Of a DNA stretch of 64,000 bases, positions 37,501 to 47,698 are shown piece after piece. Origin of the DNA: Coffea arabica (Eukaryota > Streptophyta > Magnoliopsida > Gentianales > Rubiaceae); NCBI RefSeq assembly GCF_036785885.1, contig NC_092329.1, positions 5,146,001-5,210,000 of the forward strand, in the 5' to 3' direction. The notes under the pieces were generated by a model. The model was not told the DNA's origin. It was given only the letters and a program-made list of their open reading frames with translations, and did no database searches. The first letter of the stretch is position 1, and each line of letters begins with the position of its first letter. Made by a program: the position numbers and the translations under genes.

Positions 37501-38552
37501 GTTTTTTTTTTATTATTTGGGTGGTCGGTCCATACATACAACAGTTCATAGGGTGGCCAAAGGCATCTAAACAAATGCCATACATATTAAGTTGCCATTT
37601 GTACTTTTTAAGATTAAAAAAAGCCAAGAAAGAAGACTAGTAAATTGCTCACCGCCCACCTCCCCATCATGCAATGCTCCACTACCAAACAAGCCTTTTC
37701 AAAGCTTCCACCATCTCTTGAAAGCGATTGAAACATGAAACCACTACTACTTGCAATGCTTAATCGATCCCATTTTTTTTAACCCTTTCAGAGAGTCTTA
37801 GGTAAGTGTGTGTTTTTTCGTGGCTGGTGGCATCCTGCAGTATCCACAGGACGTCACAGGTAGCGCTTGGGACGCCAAGCTTGTACCCTTATCTTCTTCT
37901 TATCTTTTCTTTCGTATGGCAACTGAATGTAGGCCATAGCTGCTGTTCCTTTATCATCTCATTATTCCGATGGTCTCCATCCTCGGCACCTCCTTAATTT
38001 CCAATATTATCACCCAAGCCTCATACAAAAAACTTTCAATGAAACAGTACAAAAAATCATGAAAACTGTCAAAGAATTCAAGAACCAGGTGTCCTGAATT
38101 TATATATATATATATTAAAAAAAAAAAAAAAGTAAGTAAGCGATCCACCTCCCAGATCAAATAAACAACGAAAATCGAACTTCATCAGAGAGGGAATTAA
38201 TTAGTAAATGATTCATTCAGGACTTAATTAGGCTATATAGATGGTTTATCATCTTTAATCCTCATAAAATTTCACAACTATATGTAATAGAATTTAAGCA
38301 ACATATAATCCCTTTGGATTATACATCTCAAAACATCGATTCCAATGAGAAATCTTTTCACTAACAGCCGCGAAATCATAAGTTACACGCACTACCCTCC
38401 AAGAATATAGCATACTCTCTTTTAGTCCATCGTCTTTTCGCCCCGTTACAGCTCTATGTCTCCCTTCGGAGGTCATCTCTAGTTCCTGATCATCTTGCTT
38501 GTCGCCAAGAAAACAGAAAAGCCATCAAAGTAGTTGTCCTCGACATCGTTTT

Positions 38553-38999
38553 TCAGTTGTCGTCAGAAGTTTCCGGGCTAGGATATTCATTCAAGTCAGG
38601 CTTCTCCAGGCGAGGAGGAGTAGAATTGGATTTTGTCGAAGAAGCATGCACTGCAGTTTGTTGAAGCGCATCAACTCTGGCTCCGACCTCAGTAGCTCTC
38701 TTTCTAATAGCAGCCGCAGACAAGTCATGCAGCTCATCATCTTCAACTATGCATTCAGGGAAGTTAAGCCTCGCCGAAGGGCCTCTAAGGTAGAAGACGG
38801 CGGTGTCGTAAGCCCGCGCCGCTGCCACCGGAGAAGAGTAGGAGCCAAGCCATATTCTGGACCTCTTGTTAGGCTCCCTAATCTCAGCCACCCATTTACC
38901 CCACTTTCTCATCCTTATTCCTCTGTAGGGTTTCTCCTGTTGGTGATGATTTTCCCTTTCCTTTCTTTTCTCTGTGCTTGAACAACACCCTCCTTCCAT
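38553..38999 (-). CDS. AP2/ERF transcription factor, DREB A-5 type with EAR motif
   Basis: Intronless, 148 residues. One AP2/ERF domain spans about residues 24-82 ([19 protein letters not shown], then [20 protein letters not shown], ending [10 protein letters not shown]). The WVAEIRE stretch has valine and glutamate at the two positions that mark DREB-type factors. The C-terminal DLNEYP (135-140) fits the DLNxxP form of the EAR repression motif. Short length, a single domain and the EAR motif match ERF group II (DREB A-5, RAP2.9/RAP2.10/DEAR-like), whose members act as repressors in stress signalling. The target DRE/CRT site and repressor role are inferred from the family. A GAAA microsatellite lies about 110 bases upstream of the start, probably in the leader. 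Confidence 0.92.
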   Translation of the reverse strand: MEGGCCSSTEKRKERENHHQQEKPYRGIRMRKWGKWVAEIREPNKRSRIWLGSYSSPVAAARAYDTAVFYLRGPSARLNFPECIVEDDELHDLSAAAIRKRATEVGARVDALQQTAVHASSTKSNSTPPRLEKPDLNEYPSPETSDDN

Positions 39000-39112
39000 A
39001 TCACCCGATAGGTAAAAACGAAAGAAGAAAAAGAACCCTTTTTTTTTTTCTTTTTCTTCTTTTGTTCTTGAAGAAATCAGCTATCAGTCTGTGGGTGACC
39101 TGCTCACCCGAA

Positions 39113-39144
<32 letters not shown>

Positions 39145-39146
39145 AG
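39113..39146. repeat. (GAAA)n microsatellite upstream of the ERF gene
   Basis: About eight GAAA units; TTTC on the ERF sense strand. Its position just upstream of the ERF start suggests leader or core promoter. Confidence 0.9.
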
Positions 39147-39929
39147 AATTGAGGAGAAGATTCTGTTTTAGGTAGATAACAACTGTCCAAGGAAAAAGCT
39201 TGCCTTAGGAGGGCCAATCATATTTATATGGAGGTGGGAGAGAATACAGACACAGTTATTATAAGTATGATGAAATATATATTGTATAGAGCTTTTATAC
39301 ATATATATACGTGGACAGAGAAATGAATTCAGGGGGTGGCGACTGGCGAATCATGAATGGAAGAAAGCAGGAATGATGAGTTATGATTGAGGAGGAAAGG
39401 AGGGGAAGGAGTGCATCAACAGCACGCATTAGAGAGGGGGATTTCTTACTTGGCTGCTAGTCTGTCGTCTGGGCTCGGCCGCCACGTTGATTGATCTTCC
39501 TTAAAGATAAGTACAAATTTGGCCGACATAGTCCATCGCTTCATTCACTTCCTTCCCTTTTTTTTTTATTTTTTTCCTTATTTTAGGGTCGCCTCTCCCT
39601 CCCTCATGCAAGAGCCTTTTTTTTTTTCTCCTTTTAGATTTTCTTTAATTCTCTACGCTTCGTTTGAAAGGTGAAGATTTGGAGAGCTGAAAATTGATTT
39701 AGGGAGAAAGTTGCATCCGTTATCTCATTTGAGAGGCGAACCTAGAGGGAAAAAAATGGAAATGGAGGGATGCCAAATCGCTCCAAACAGTGAAGGTGTC
39801 TTCTTACAATGAATGGGAAGTAAAGAAAAGGATAGGGAAGGCAATAAGTGAATATTTCCATGTAACTATATAGCTCTCAGAAGTTGAATCCGACTTATTT
39901 ACGAGTTTATGCAGTCAAAATTAAAGTGT

Positions 39930-40310
39930 GAGCAGCTCGAATGGTTTGAGAATTTGAGTTCCAAACTTATCATTCAAGTTTATTGAACTTAATTGAACTC
40001 AATCAAACTTTAAATTTGTATATTTTTTTTGAATTCTTCATATTTATTAGTGTAAAATGTCTATCATGTCCTTGTTTAAAAGTGTATAAATATTAATTTA
40101 TATCAGTTGAACTCGATTGTAGAGCTAGATCCAATTTGAGCACGAATAACTTGTAATCTAATCTAACTCGAGCTAAAACTAAAGTTTTAAGAGCTCAAAT
40201 AGTTTGACTTCAAACTAGAGTTCAAGTATTTTAGGTTGAGTTGCACTCTAATAATACAGTGCTTGAACTCGACTCAATTTACTTGCACCTTATTCCTAAC
40301 TATTGTCCTT
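39930..40310. mobile_element. Diverged relative of the nested element at 29821
   Basis: Shares blocks of the AGCTCGAATGGTTTGAG, ATTGAACTCAATCAAAC, CTCGATTGTAGAGCTAGATC and GAACTCGACTCAATTT type with the insert at 29821-30151. The ends are not well defined. Confidence 0.4.
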
Positions 40311-40487
40311 TAAAAAGTCAAATCTTCTCAACCGAAGGGGCAAACATGTAAAAACATATTACAACATTTTAGTTTTTTATATGTTAAACTCTCAAAAAAC
40401 TCAGAAAAAAAAAAGATATAGAAAATCATTTCTCTTTTGTCCTTTTTCCTCATAACTTGCTCTTTCTTTTCTTTTCCTTTAACTCTA

Positions 40488-40994
40488 GGAAAATCGTTCA
40501 AACATTTCTCATATTTCGACAAATGAATTTTTTATCTTTCACTTTTAAAATGTTATTTTACATCTCTTATAAAATTAAGTAGGTCAAATATGATCTCACC
40601 CTAAGTTTTTTACTACTTTTTAGTCTAAATACAACCATGTGATGTACACGTGATAATGTTTATAGGTTCAAAAAGGTCAGATCCCGTTTGTATTTAAACT
40701 TATTACTCGACCTACGTTCATTTTTGTCCCTAACAAATGTGCAATTAATCAAATTACCTTATCCACAACTATTTTTACCCCTAAAAACATGACGCTTGAT
40801 CTTTTTACACCTAAAAAAAAAATAATCACATGTGGGTCATGTGATGAATTCAGATTAAAATGTAATCGAAAACCTAAGTTAGGATCAAATTTAGCCTGAC
40901 TTAATTTTGCAAAGAACATAAAGTCAGCATTTTAAAAGTGAAGAACGAAAAAATTTATTTAAAAAAAATGTGAGAACGTTTTAAACAATTTTCC
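40488..40994. mobile_element. Long inverted-repeat (foldback-like) element
   Basis: Two arms of about 120 bases face each other. The left arm runs from GGAAAATCGTTCAAAC through TTCACTTTTAAAATG and AAAATTAAGTAGGTCAAAT to CACCCTAAGTTTT (40488-40609). The right arm, read inverted, shows GGAAAATTGTTTAAAAC, TTCACTTTTAAAATG, AAAATTAAGTCAGGCTAAAT and CCTAACTTAGGTTTT. About 260 bases separate the arms. No target duplication is clear. Confidence 0.65.
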
Positions 40995-42543
40995 CCATGC
41001 TAAACTGGCTAACAAGGCCTTAAGGAAACCAAAGCGGCAAAAATGTGTTCTTCTCGCATAAAATCTTGGGGTTATGACTTTTATTTGGAATACAATTTTA
41101 CAAATGCATCTTTTTCTTGGACAATGTACACTTAAGTTCGTCGATTGGAAAAGTAAAACCTTGCACCTGCTCGTATAATCGAACCTCTTTGAATTTGTTT
41201 GAGATGAAAAATCTGTAGAAGGCTAGGCTATCTCCTCGGAATCAATTCTGATGATTATAAGTAAGAAAAGTTCCAACAAAGAAAGTAGTTTTTAGATAGA
41301 GGTTCCGAAATCACCATTACCTCTCTTCCTTGGCGACCTACTACTTTTATTTACCTTTGCACAATTTTTCACGTTGAGACCTCAAGATCGAGATCTCATG
41401 ATAACATGTCAAATTGAAATCTGCTCAACCTTTTTATAGTCAGTTCGTGACTCATCAATCTTTTAAATGATTTAATTTGCATGTCATGATAGTTGTCAAG
41501 ACACAGATCACCTTTGCATGATCTCCACTCGTTACCTATTTTCTATTTTTCCTCTCCTTTCATCGATTTAGGATCAAGATGCGTGGATTTATTTCTTTCC
41601 TAACATAGTCTAGAGTGATCTTCGTTCGCTGCAGTTATGATATTGTGTACAAGGGGAGTGCAATGTTGCTTAAACATAAGTCTAGATTCTCCAGAATGAT
41701 AGTCATCCACAACCGTGGGCGATTTTGTATGGTATGGGGCCTACGTTGCTTTCTTTCCTACTCCACGTAGAAGCGGGGGGAAGCTTTTTGCTATCTGCCG
41801 ACGTGGATGGGGCTGGGTTCCGCTTCTACTACGCAAGCTCAAATCACGTATGACGTAACCCTCTGGTTTCATTTTGTCAACATTACCAATAATACTCGTA
41901 TAAGAGTAGAATTATGTTATCAAGAAAGGGTGTGCGTATACATATACATATACATATATGTATGTATTTGGGTGTGTACACACTTCTATATGGTATAAGG
42001 AACAATGAACTTGGTTTGAGAAAAAATTGTGGGGTTTGTCCAAGTGATCATGATGATGATTACAGCATGTTGACAGTGGTTTACAAATTTTTTTTTTTTT
42101 TTTTGGGTTTTTCGTATTCTCTTAAGAGGAGTATAGGTTAGAAAGGGTTCACAAATTCATATTAGTTTGTGGTTTATACTTTATACTTTGTGAAATTTAT
42201 TCAGAAAACAAACATGATGGATGACATGAGGTGAGACGAGGGAGAAACGGTAAAAGTAGGTCGGTGGTGGATGACTATTGAAATTTCAGTAGTGTGTTGA
42301 GAATTGAGAATATACGACTTTCCGTCCACGCAATAAACAAATCAAGAAACTGGAAATTGAAGATGTGAGAATCATCTATTCCGTTCGATTTCTATTCTAT
42401 TCTAGTGGTCTTACGACTTCAATTTTTCCAAAACCTAATTTTTAAGTCGGCAATTTTGTGTTTGGTCAGGTTTTGTTGGTAGGATGAGATGTTGTGCTGA
42501 ACCAATTTATACCGATCACGCCACTATTGAATTTTCCTCCTCC

Positions 42544-42570
42544 TTTTTTTTTTTTTTTTTTTTTTTTTTG
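42544..42570. repeat. Poly(T) tract
   Basis: About 27 T in a row, perhaps the reverse-strand tail of an old retroposed sequence, but no body was recognised. Confidence 0.8.
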
Positions 42571-43159
42571 GGTTTCAGAGGCATGTTTCTCCAATATGAG
42601 ATAGAAGAGAATAGCACAACGTGACCAGTAAAACAAAGTGACAAGAACGGAAAAACAGCTGAAACTTGGGGATGTAGCCTGACTAGAGATAAAGCTTGAA
42701 AGCTTGGCCACCTGCGTCAGCAAGCAAAATAGGGGTTGCCGACAGGTCGGTCCATTCTAAGGCTACGGCCTATGGGCAGCCACAGCCGCTGCTACACTAC
42801 AGGCTGCTAATATTATTGAGAATGATGGCGCCCTTTCAACCGTCAGCCTCCTTTTCTTGGCCTCCAAAAATCTGTTTATGCCTTTTTACGCACTTGATAG
42901 CGGCAGCAAATGGGCATGCTTTCAACTAGGCCATGCTCAGCATCAGCAGGAGTCCACAAGGGGACCAGCCGAAGATGCATCCTTCCTTATATGGCAAGTG
43001 TGTCGATACAGAAGCTCTAAGCATAGGAACCTGCTGCATTATTAAAACATGACAAGAGACCTACTACCATCCTCGACAATTTTACGATGTGGTATGGTAC
43101 TCCATGTTGGCTGTGCAATTACATTAATATCCCATTACACACAAATAATAGGCAAATCT

Positions 43160-43198
43160 TCTTCTTCTTCTTCTGCTGCTGCTGCTGTTGTTGTTACT
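43160..43198. repeat. Compound trinucleotide repeat CTT/CTG/TTG
   Basis: CTTCTTCTTCTTCTGCTGCT is followed by GCTGCTGTTGTTGTT: three phased trinucleotide blocks in a row. Confidence 0.85.
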
Positions 43199-45724
43199 GC
43201 AGACAAATGATTGAAAAAAATCTCAGCAGCGTGGCCTCAAAATCAGTAGTCTGGACCGAAGAAAAGCAATTCCGGCATTCAGGTACGCAACTACAAGCAA
43301 GGAGTTCAAAAGCCAGTTACTTTAGAAGCATCCTTTTCAAAGAGGTGGTATAAAAGAATTACTTTCCTTACTTACACAGCCTCCAAATTTAATGGTCCAA
43401 ACTGGTAAGATATTTAATGCGAATATGAATTAAGGCAGCCGTGTAGACCTGCGTTGGCACCAAAGCAACCGCATCTAGCCATCGAAGATTTTGTTGGCAT
43501 AGAAATTTCTGTATCCGACAAAAGAGTGTTGGAATCTTACTCTGTTTGACAAAAGCATTTCTTTGAAGCTATTAGTAACCCATAGAACAGAAATCCTCAA
43601 TGAACGAACATATAGCCATTCAAGTTTTAGCATGGCTTCGGACAAACCCATATTTCACCAAACTATAATGGACCGCAATAAAGAATATGAGAAACCCAAG
43701 TCATGGCAAATAATTTAATGGCCAACCAGTGAGAACAAATCCATTATGCTTTATCCTATCTAACATTGTAGCGACCAAAAATCATAAACTATCATCCCCT
43801 CAGCTGTGCCAACAAATCTTTCATGTTCAAGACAACTAAAGAAAGAAAAGATTCTGTTACTACTATCCGTAGCTTTTAGGAGTTCCTTTCTTAAACTGTG
43901 GTGGATTTTAATGTGCGTCACCTGCAATGAGAAAATGTGGGCCTAAGACAGCCGATGAACTAAAATATAACTGGAGGAAGTATTGTCTGCCACAACATGC
44001 CATAGAATCAAATGGGAGAATAACTAACCTCGTGCATAAGACCAGAAGTGAGAAATGATGAAACACATAAACCTCCATTTCTGCAACATGACGGACACTA
44101 TAATCCTCAACATCCCAGAATGAAAGGAAAAGCAAGACAACATCAAGGACCTAAAGTAAGACTCAAATCTGCAATAGCACTGGAGAGCCAAAAATGCAAG
44201 TTGAGAACCACTATTACCATCGTAATCCCACTTTCAAAGAAATGCAAGGGATGCTCCAGAGATTAATACATTATTTCTCCAGAAAAAGGCATAGGTAATT
44301 ATTTATAGAGGCCAACAGACTCGCAAAAGCTCGATATGCATACCCCAGATAAATTAAATAAGCACATTAAACCACACCAATCATAATCTCAAATCACAGC
44401 ACCCAAAGCCAACTATTCACGAATATAACTTCCTTTGTAAGCTCCCCAAAAAAAATTTTTTCCTTTGTAAATATTCAAACAAAAAAGGAAAAAAGATTGC
44501 ATACCAGAGCATGGCACCGGGAAATTAATGCCTATATGATCAGATATTTCCTACTATAATCTCTTTGTACAGATCAAGAGGCTAAGACCCATATAAAATG
44601 TTGAATAGTTGCTCTATTTTGAACAAAGACACAGAACACTTTTATATTGCAACAAGTGAAAAGACATTGGACCTTTCAAAAGCCAATAGAGGTCCTGAAT
44701 GATATATATAGCTATTTCAGTAATAGGCAATTCAAACACATAAGAACTAGATATTCAAGAATATACTTTGCTGAAGCCTAATGAAGTTTTTACAACAAAG
44801 CTTGTCAGTTGGTAGAATTGTTCCTAAGATGGCTGATGCATTTTTGATATGTTACTAGATTACGCATATAGTGTGCTTCTCTTCTCCTTCTTTTGTTCTC
44901 TGTTTTTCTTTTTAATTTTTCCCTATTATAGTTAACGTGCATTCAATATACATAATAACCAGCTTTGTCAAAAATGACTTAGCTGTGTGCCTGATGCGTC
45001 TCTAATGACTTAGTTACTTCTTCTTGTACCTTGGTCTTACAATACCAGCAAAAGTATGTTGTTTATCTCTTACATCTTTTTCCTTGTTTTCATACCATTA
45101 GTGGGGTCCGAAAATTCTGACCCCTGTTTTGTTTTCATTCTAGAGGATGTGGTTCAAGTCAGTGCGATGCTGATCCTCATGTCAAGAATCTTTTTTACCG
45201 GTGGATTAACAGAACAGGTCCTCCTATGTGAAGAAGACAAACTGAACAACCTCTACATGTCACCCAAAGAAGCCTGGAGCAAAGGCAGAGATGACTGCAA
45301 AACCTTTCCAATTATCAAGGTTAAAATCCATAGCACTTCCACTTCAGAACATATTATGTAGGTGGATCACCACATTGTGTTATATAACCAACTAGTGTGT
45401 TAATATGACTGATGAAATGCAATATTACTAATTTAATGACAATCACCTGTCTAACAGTGATTTCAGGTGACAAGAAGAGTCAATGCATTGCAAAACTCCC
45501 AACATTCATGAAAAAAACTATTGCATATTTGCAAATGATGGCTTAAAAAAATTAGAGATAATCAATTGATTAATCTGCATTAGGGGGAAAAAATGCTCAC
45601 AGTTATACATTTCTAGACAAAAGTCACATAAAAGAAGCAAAGTCGCCAAGGTTTTGAAGTATAGCCTAAATACACTTATTTTGAGGGATCAAAGTACATC
45701 AATAAGATCTTTGAAGCCACATAC

Positions 45725-45877
45725 AAGATAAAACACAGAAACAGTCCTTGAAACAGCTGAAATACATCAATTTCAAGTAACACCTCATTGATGGCAAATA
45801 GAAGATAAAACACAGAACAGTCCTTGAAATAGCTAAAATACATCAATTTCAAGTAACACCTCATTGATGGCAAATAG
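45725..45877. repeat. 77-base tandem duplication
   Basis: A unit beginning AAGATAAAACACAG and ending TGATGGCAAATAG is present twice (45725-45801 and 45802-45877) with few differences, so the duplication is recent. Confidence 0.85.
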
Positions 45878-46339
45878 AGGGGGGAACAGAAAAATCTCTT
45901 TCATAGATAGCACAGCATAACCTTTCTTGAAATCACATATCCGCAGTGGGAAATAATTAAATCTTTACGAAACGATCATGCAAGTCTAGCAAGGTACGTG
46001 GAATATTGTCGGTAGAAGATTTGAAAAGTACACTACCAAAAGCATCAACCTTCAGGATACGGTCATGTACAAGGTTGGTGTCCTGTCTTAAACACATAGC
46101 ATTGGAAAATGCAGTTAAATATCCCCGAGCAAGAACAGAAAATGACCTGATAAGTTCAACAAAATTGTCTGGCAAATCAAGAATCCGAGCAGCTAATTCC
46201 ATGTGCAGTTAGGAATTAACTCTTGTTCCCATTATTATCCCTTAATTGATACTTAGCATGAAGCAGACAAATCAGCGTTAATCTCATATCAGGCCATGCC
46301 AAAAATATCACACTACCGAACCATTTACAGAAGCACAGT

Positions 46340-47698
46340 TTACCAGAATTGCAAACCATCCTCTTCTACCCCTTCCTCCTCACTGTCTAAAACATAATCT
46401 TCCTCCTCAGTGTACTCATCAGGATCTTCCTCGTCATCAATAGAATTTTTTAGTCCAATCTGAACATAACCTCTTTGATTCTCCCTCAGCCAGTCCTGTT
46501 CCTCTTCCCTGTCCTCATCCTCTTCCTCCTCCCCTTCAGAAAATGCCGAAATTCTCATTCCATCAAATTCCGTTGTCCCAACAAGCTGATCCATCAAGCT
46601 GTCTACACTCCCCTCCCCGTTTAATCCCCCGTCAAACTCACTGACTGAAAACCTCCCAGTCCTCCTCCCTCCAGATTCCCTCCTCCTCTTTATCCGCGAC
46701 ACCAAATCATCCTCCTTAATCTCCCCATTCTCCACATCATTCCATGGCACCCATAAATCCGCTTGCCTCCCTAATGCTCTGTACCCATCGCCAATGACAA
46801 CAGTCCCCAAATTGGCCGCCCTCGCCCTCCTCAACATCTCAGAAAAATCTGAATCATCCGAAACCAAAAGCAACCAATCAATCCCTCTACTCATAGAATG
46901 CTGCATTTGCCTTTTCAATGCCCAGTCAGCAGCCTGTGGCTTATCCTCCACCGTTTTCACAAACACCCCAGCTCGACTAAGCTCGGAGGCTAATCCATAC
47001 CCAACTTTCGGCGAAGTCAAAGTCCTTGCAGCTTCATTATACTTCTCATTGCCATCAATAAACCTTTCTTTAAAACGCTGTCGTTTCTTACCTTTCAATG
47101 ACCTCATTCTGTTCAGCTTCTTTTGCCTCTCCCTCTCATGCAACTGCCTAAAATGCTTCTTTAAATCCAAATGTGTCTTACATTTTCTCCCGCAAACAGA
47201 GCAAATATACGGTTCAGAAGGGGTAGAAACACCTTTCCTCTCAAGAATGTCCATACGCCGTTGTTCTCGGCGTTCTTCAACAACCCATTGAGGCAAATGA
47301 ATGAAAGCGTGTCGATTAGCGTAAGCAGAGATATCAACCAGGTCGCCGAAATGCTGGGCCACTTTTTTTAAGGCCATCGCCGCCTGGTACGGCGGCCCGC
47401 GAGGGGGCTTGTTATCTAAGTCCCATAAGACCACTACTTTCTTAGGCTTAGCTGTGTAGATGCCTTCTTTGGTTCTCACCATATCGATTTCGCTCTCGGC
47501 TGCAGCTGCTGCTGCTGCACAGGCTCTGATGTTGGCCCATTTACCAGATGAATTGGGGTCGGATAGGGAGAGGGGTTTTGGGGGTTTTTGGGGGGCGAAT
47601 TGCGGAATGAGAAAAAGGGGTTTGGGGAATCTGTAGTGGGAGAATGGTGGAGAATTTAGGTGGATGAATTCAATGGAGGTGCATAGGGAGTTAATCAT
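46340..47698 (-). CDS. NYN-domain protein with an internal C2H2 zinc finger
   Basis: Intronless, 452 residues. The NYN fold is a PIN-like RNase family. Its first acidic motif is VVVLWDLDNKPP (D93, D95) and its later catalytic-type motif is WLLLVSDDSDFSEML (D281, D282, D284). Between them lies a C2H2 finger (C166, C169, H182, H187; CSVCGRKCKTHLDLKKHFRQ) followed by a lysine/arginine-rich helix, so a nucleic-acid-binding module interrupts the nuclease domain. Residues 1-70 are low in acidic residues and rich in serine, proline and alanine, fitting an organelle transit peptide. The last 85 residues are very acidic (EGEEEEDEDREEEQD). Family knowledge supports an RNase-like role; the target RNA and compartment are unknown. 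An inner methionine at residue 73 is a possible alternative start without the transit peptide. Confidence 0.88.
   Translation of the reverse strand: MINSLCTSIEFIHLNSPPFSHYRFPKPLFLIPQFAPQKPPKPLSLSDPNSSGKWANIRACAAAAAAAESEIDMVRTKEGIYTAKPKKVVVLWDLDNKPPRGPPYQAAMALKKVAQHFGDLVDISAYANRHAFIHLPQWVVEERREQRRMDILERKGVSTPSEPYICSVCGRKCKTHLDLKKHFRQLHERERQKKLNRMRSLKGKKRQRFKERFIDGNEKYNEAARTLTSPKVGYGLASELSRAGVFVKTVEDKPQAADWALKRQMQHSMSRGIDWLLLVSDDSDFSEMLRRARAANLGTVVIGDGYRALGRQADLWVPWNDVENGEIKEDDLVSRIKRRRESGGRRTGRFSVSEFDGGLNGEGSVDSLMDQLVGTTEFDGMRISAFSEGEEEEDEDREEEQDWLRENQRGYVQIGLKNSIDDEEDPDEYTEEEDYVLDSEEEGVEEDGLQFW

Larger units (their letters stand above)
28766..38552. other. Gene-poor spacer, part 2 (WOX4 to ERF)
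   Basis: Almost 10 kb without a supportable gene. It contains several TIR elements listed separately, a TA then AC microsatellite (30324-30376), many T and A runs, and a GC-richer patch at 29240-29580 with no recognisable product. The last few hundred bases before 38552 are probably the ERF 3' region. Confidence 0.5.
39150..42682. other. Spacer upstream of the ERF gene
   Basis: No gene is supported. The first part should be ERF promoter. Two element-like sequences are listed separately, plus a TA/GT microsatellite (41935-41965) and a long T-run (42544-42570). Confidence 0.5.
42683..46202 (-). other. Cluster of exon-like open stretches, unassigned gene or relic
   Basis: The minus strand shows several short stretches with protein-like composition and usable splice sites. 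45957-46202 starts MELAARILDLPDNFVELIRS and contains LLDLHDRF before a possible gtaaag donor. Around 45240-45345 reads VEVLWILTLIIGKVLQSSL. Around 44070-44145 reads LLFLSFWDVEDYSVRHVAEM after a ctttag acceptor. Around 42875-42985 reads LRLVPLWTPADAEHGLVESM. 42683-42769 reads LEWTDLSATPILLADAGGQA, FKLYL, stop, after a catag acceptor. I do not recognise the protein and cannot join these into one verified frame. It may be a real multi-exon gene, an extended 3' region of the NYN gene, or a decayed copy. Confidence 0.3.

Noticed and set aside
42696-43045. Overlapping plus-strand frames of 77 and 62 residues
   Set aside because: One lacks an ATG start, and neither resembles a known protein; the opposite strand has better splice signals.
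45056-45361. 101-residue plus-strand frame
   Set aside because: No motif or supporting splice signal; it overlaps a more protein-like minus-strand stretch.
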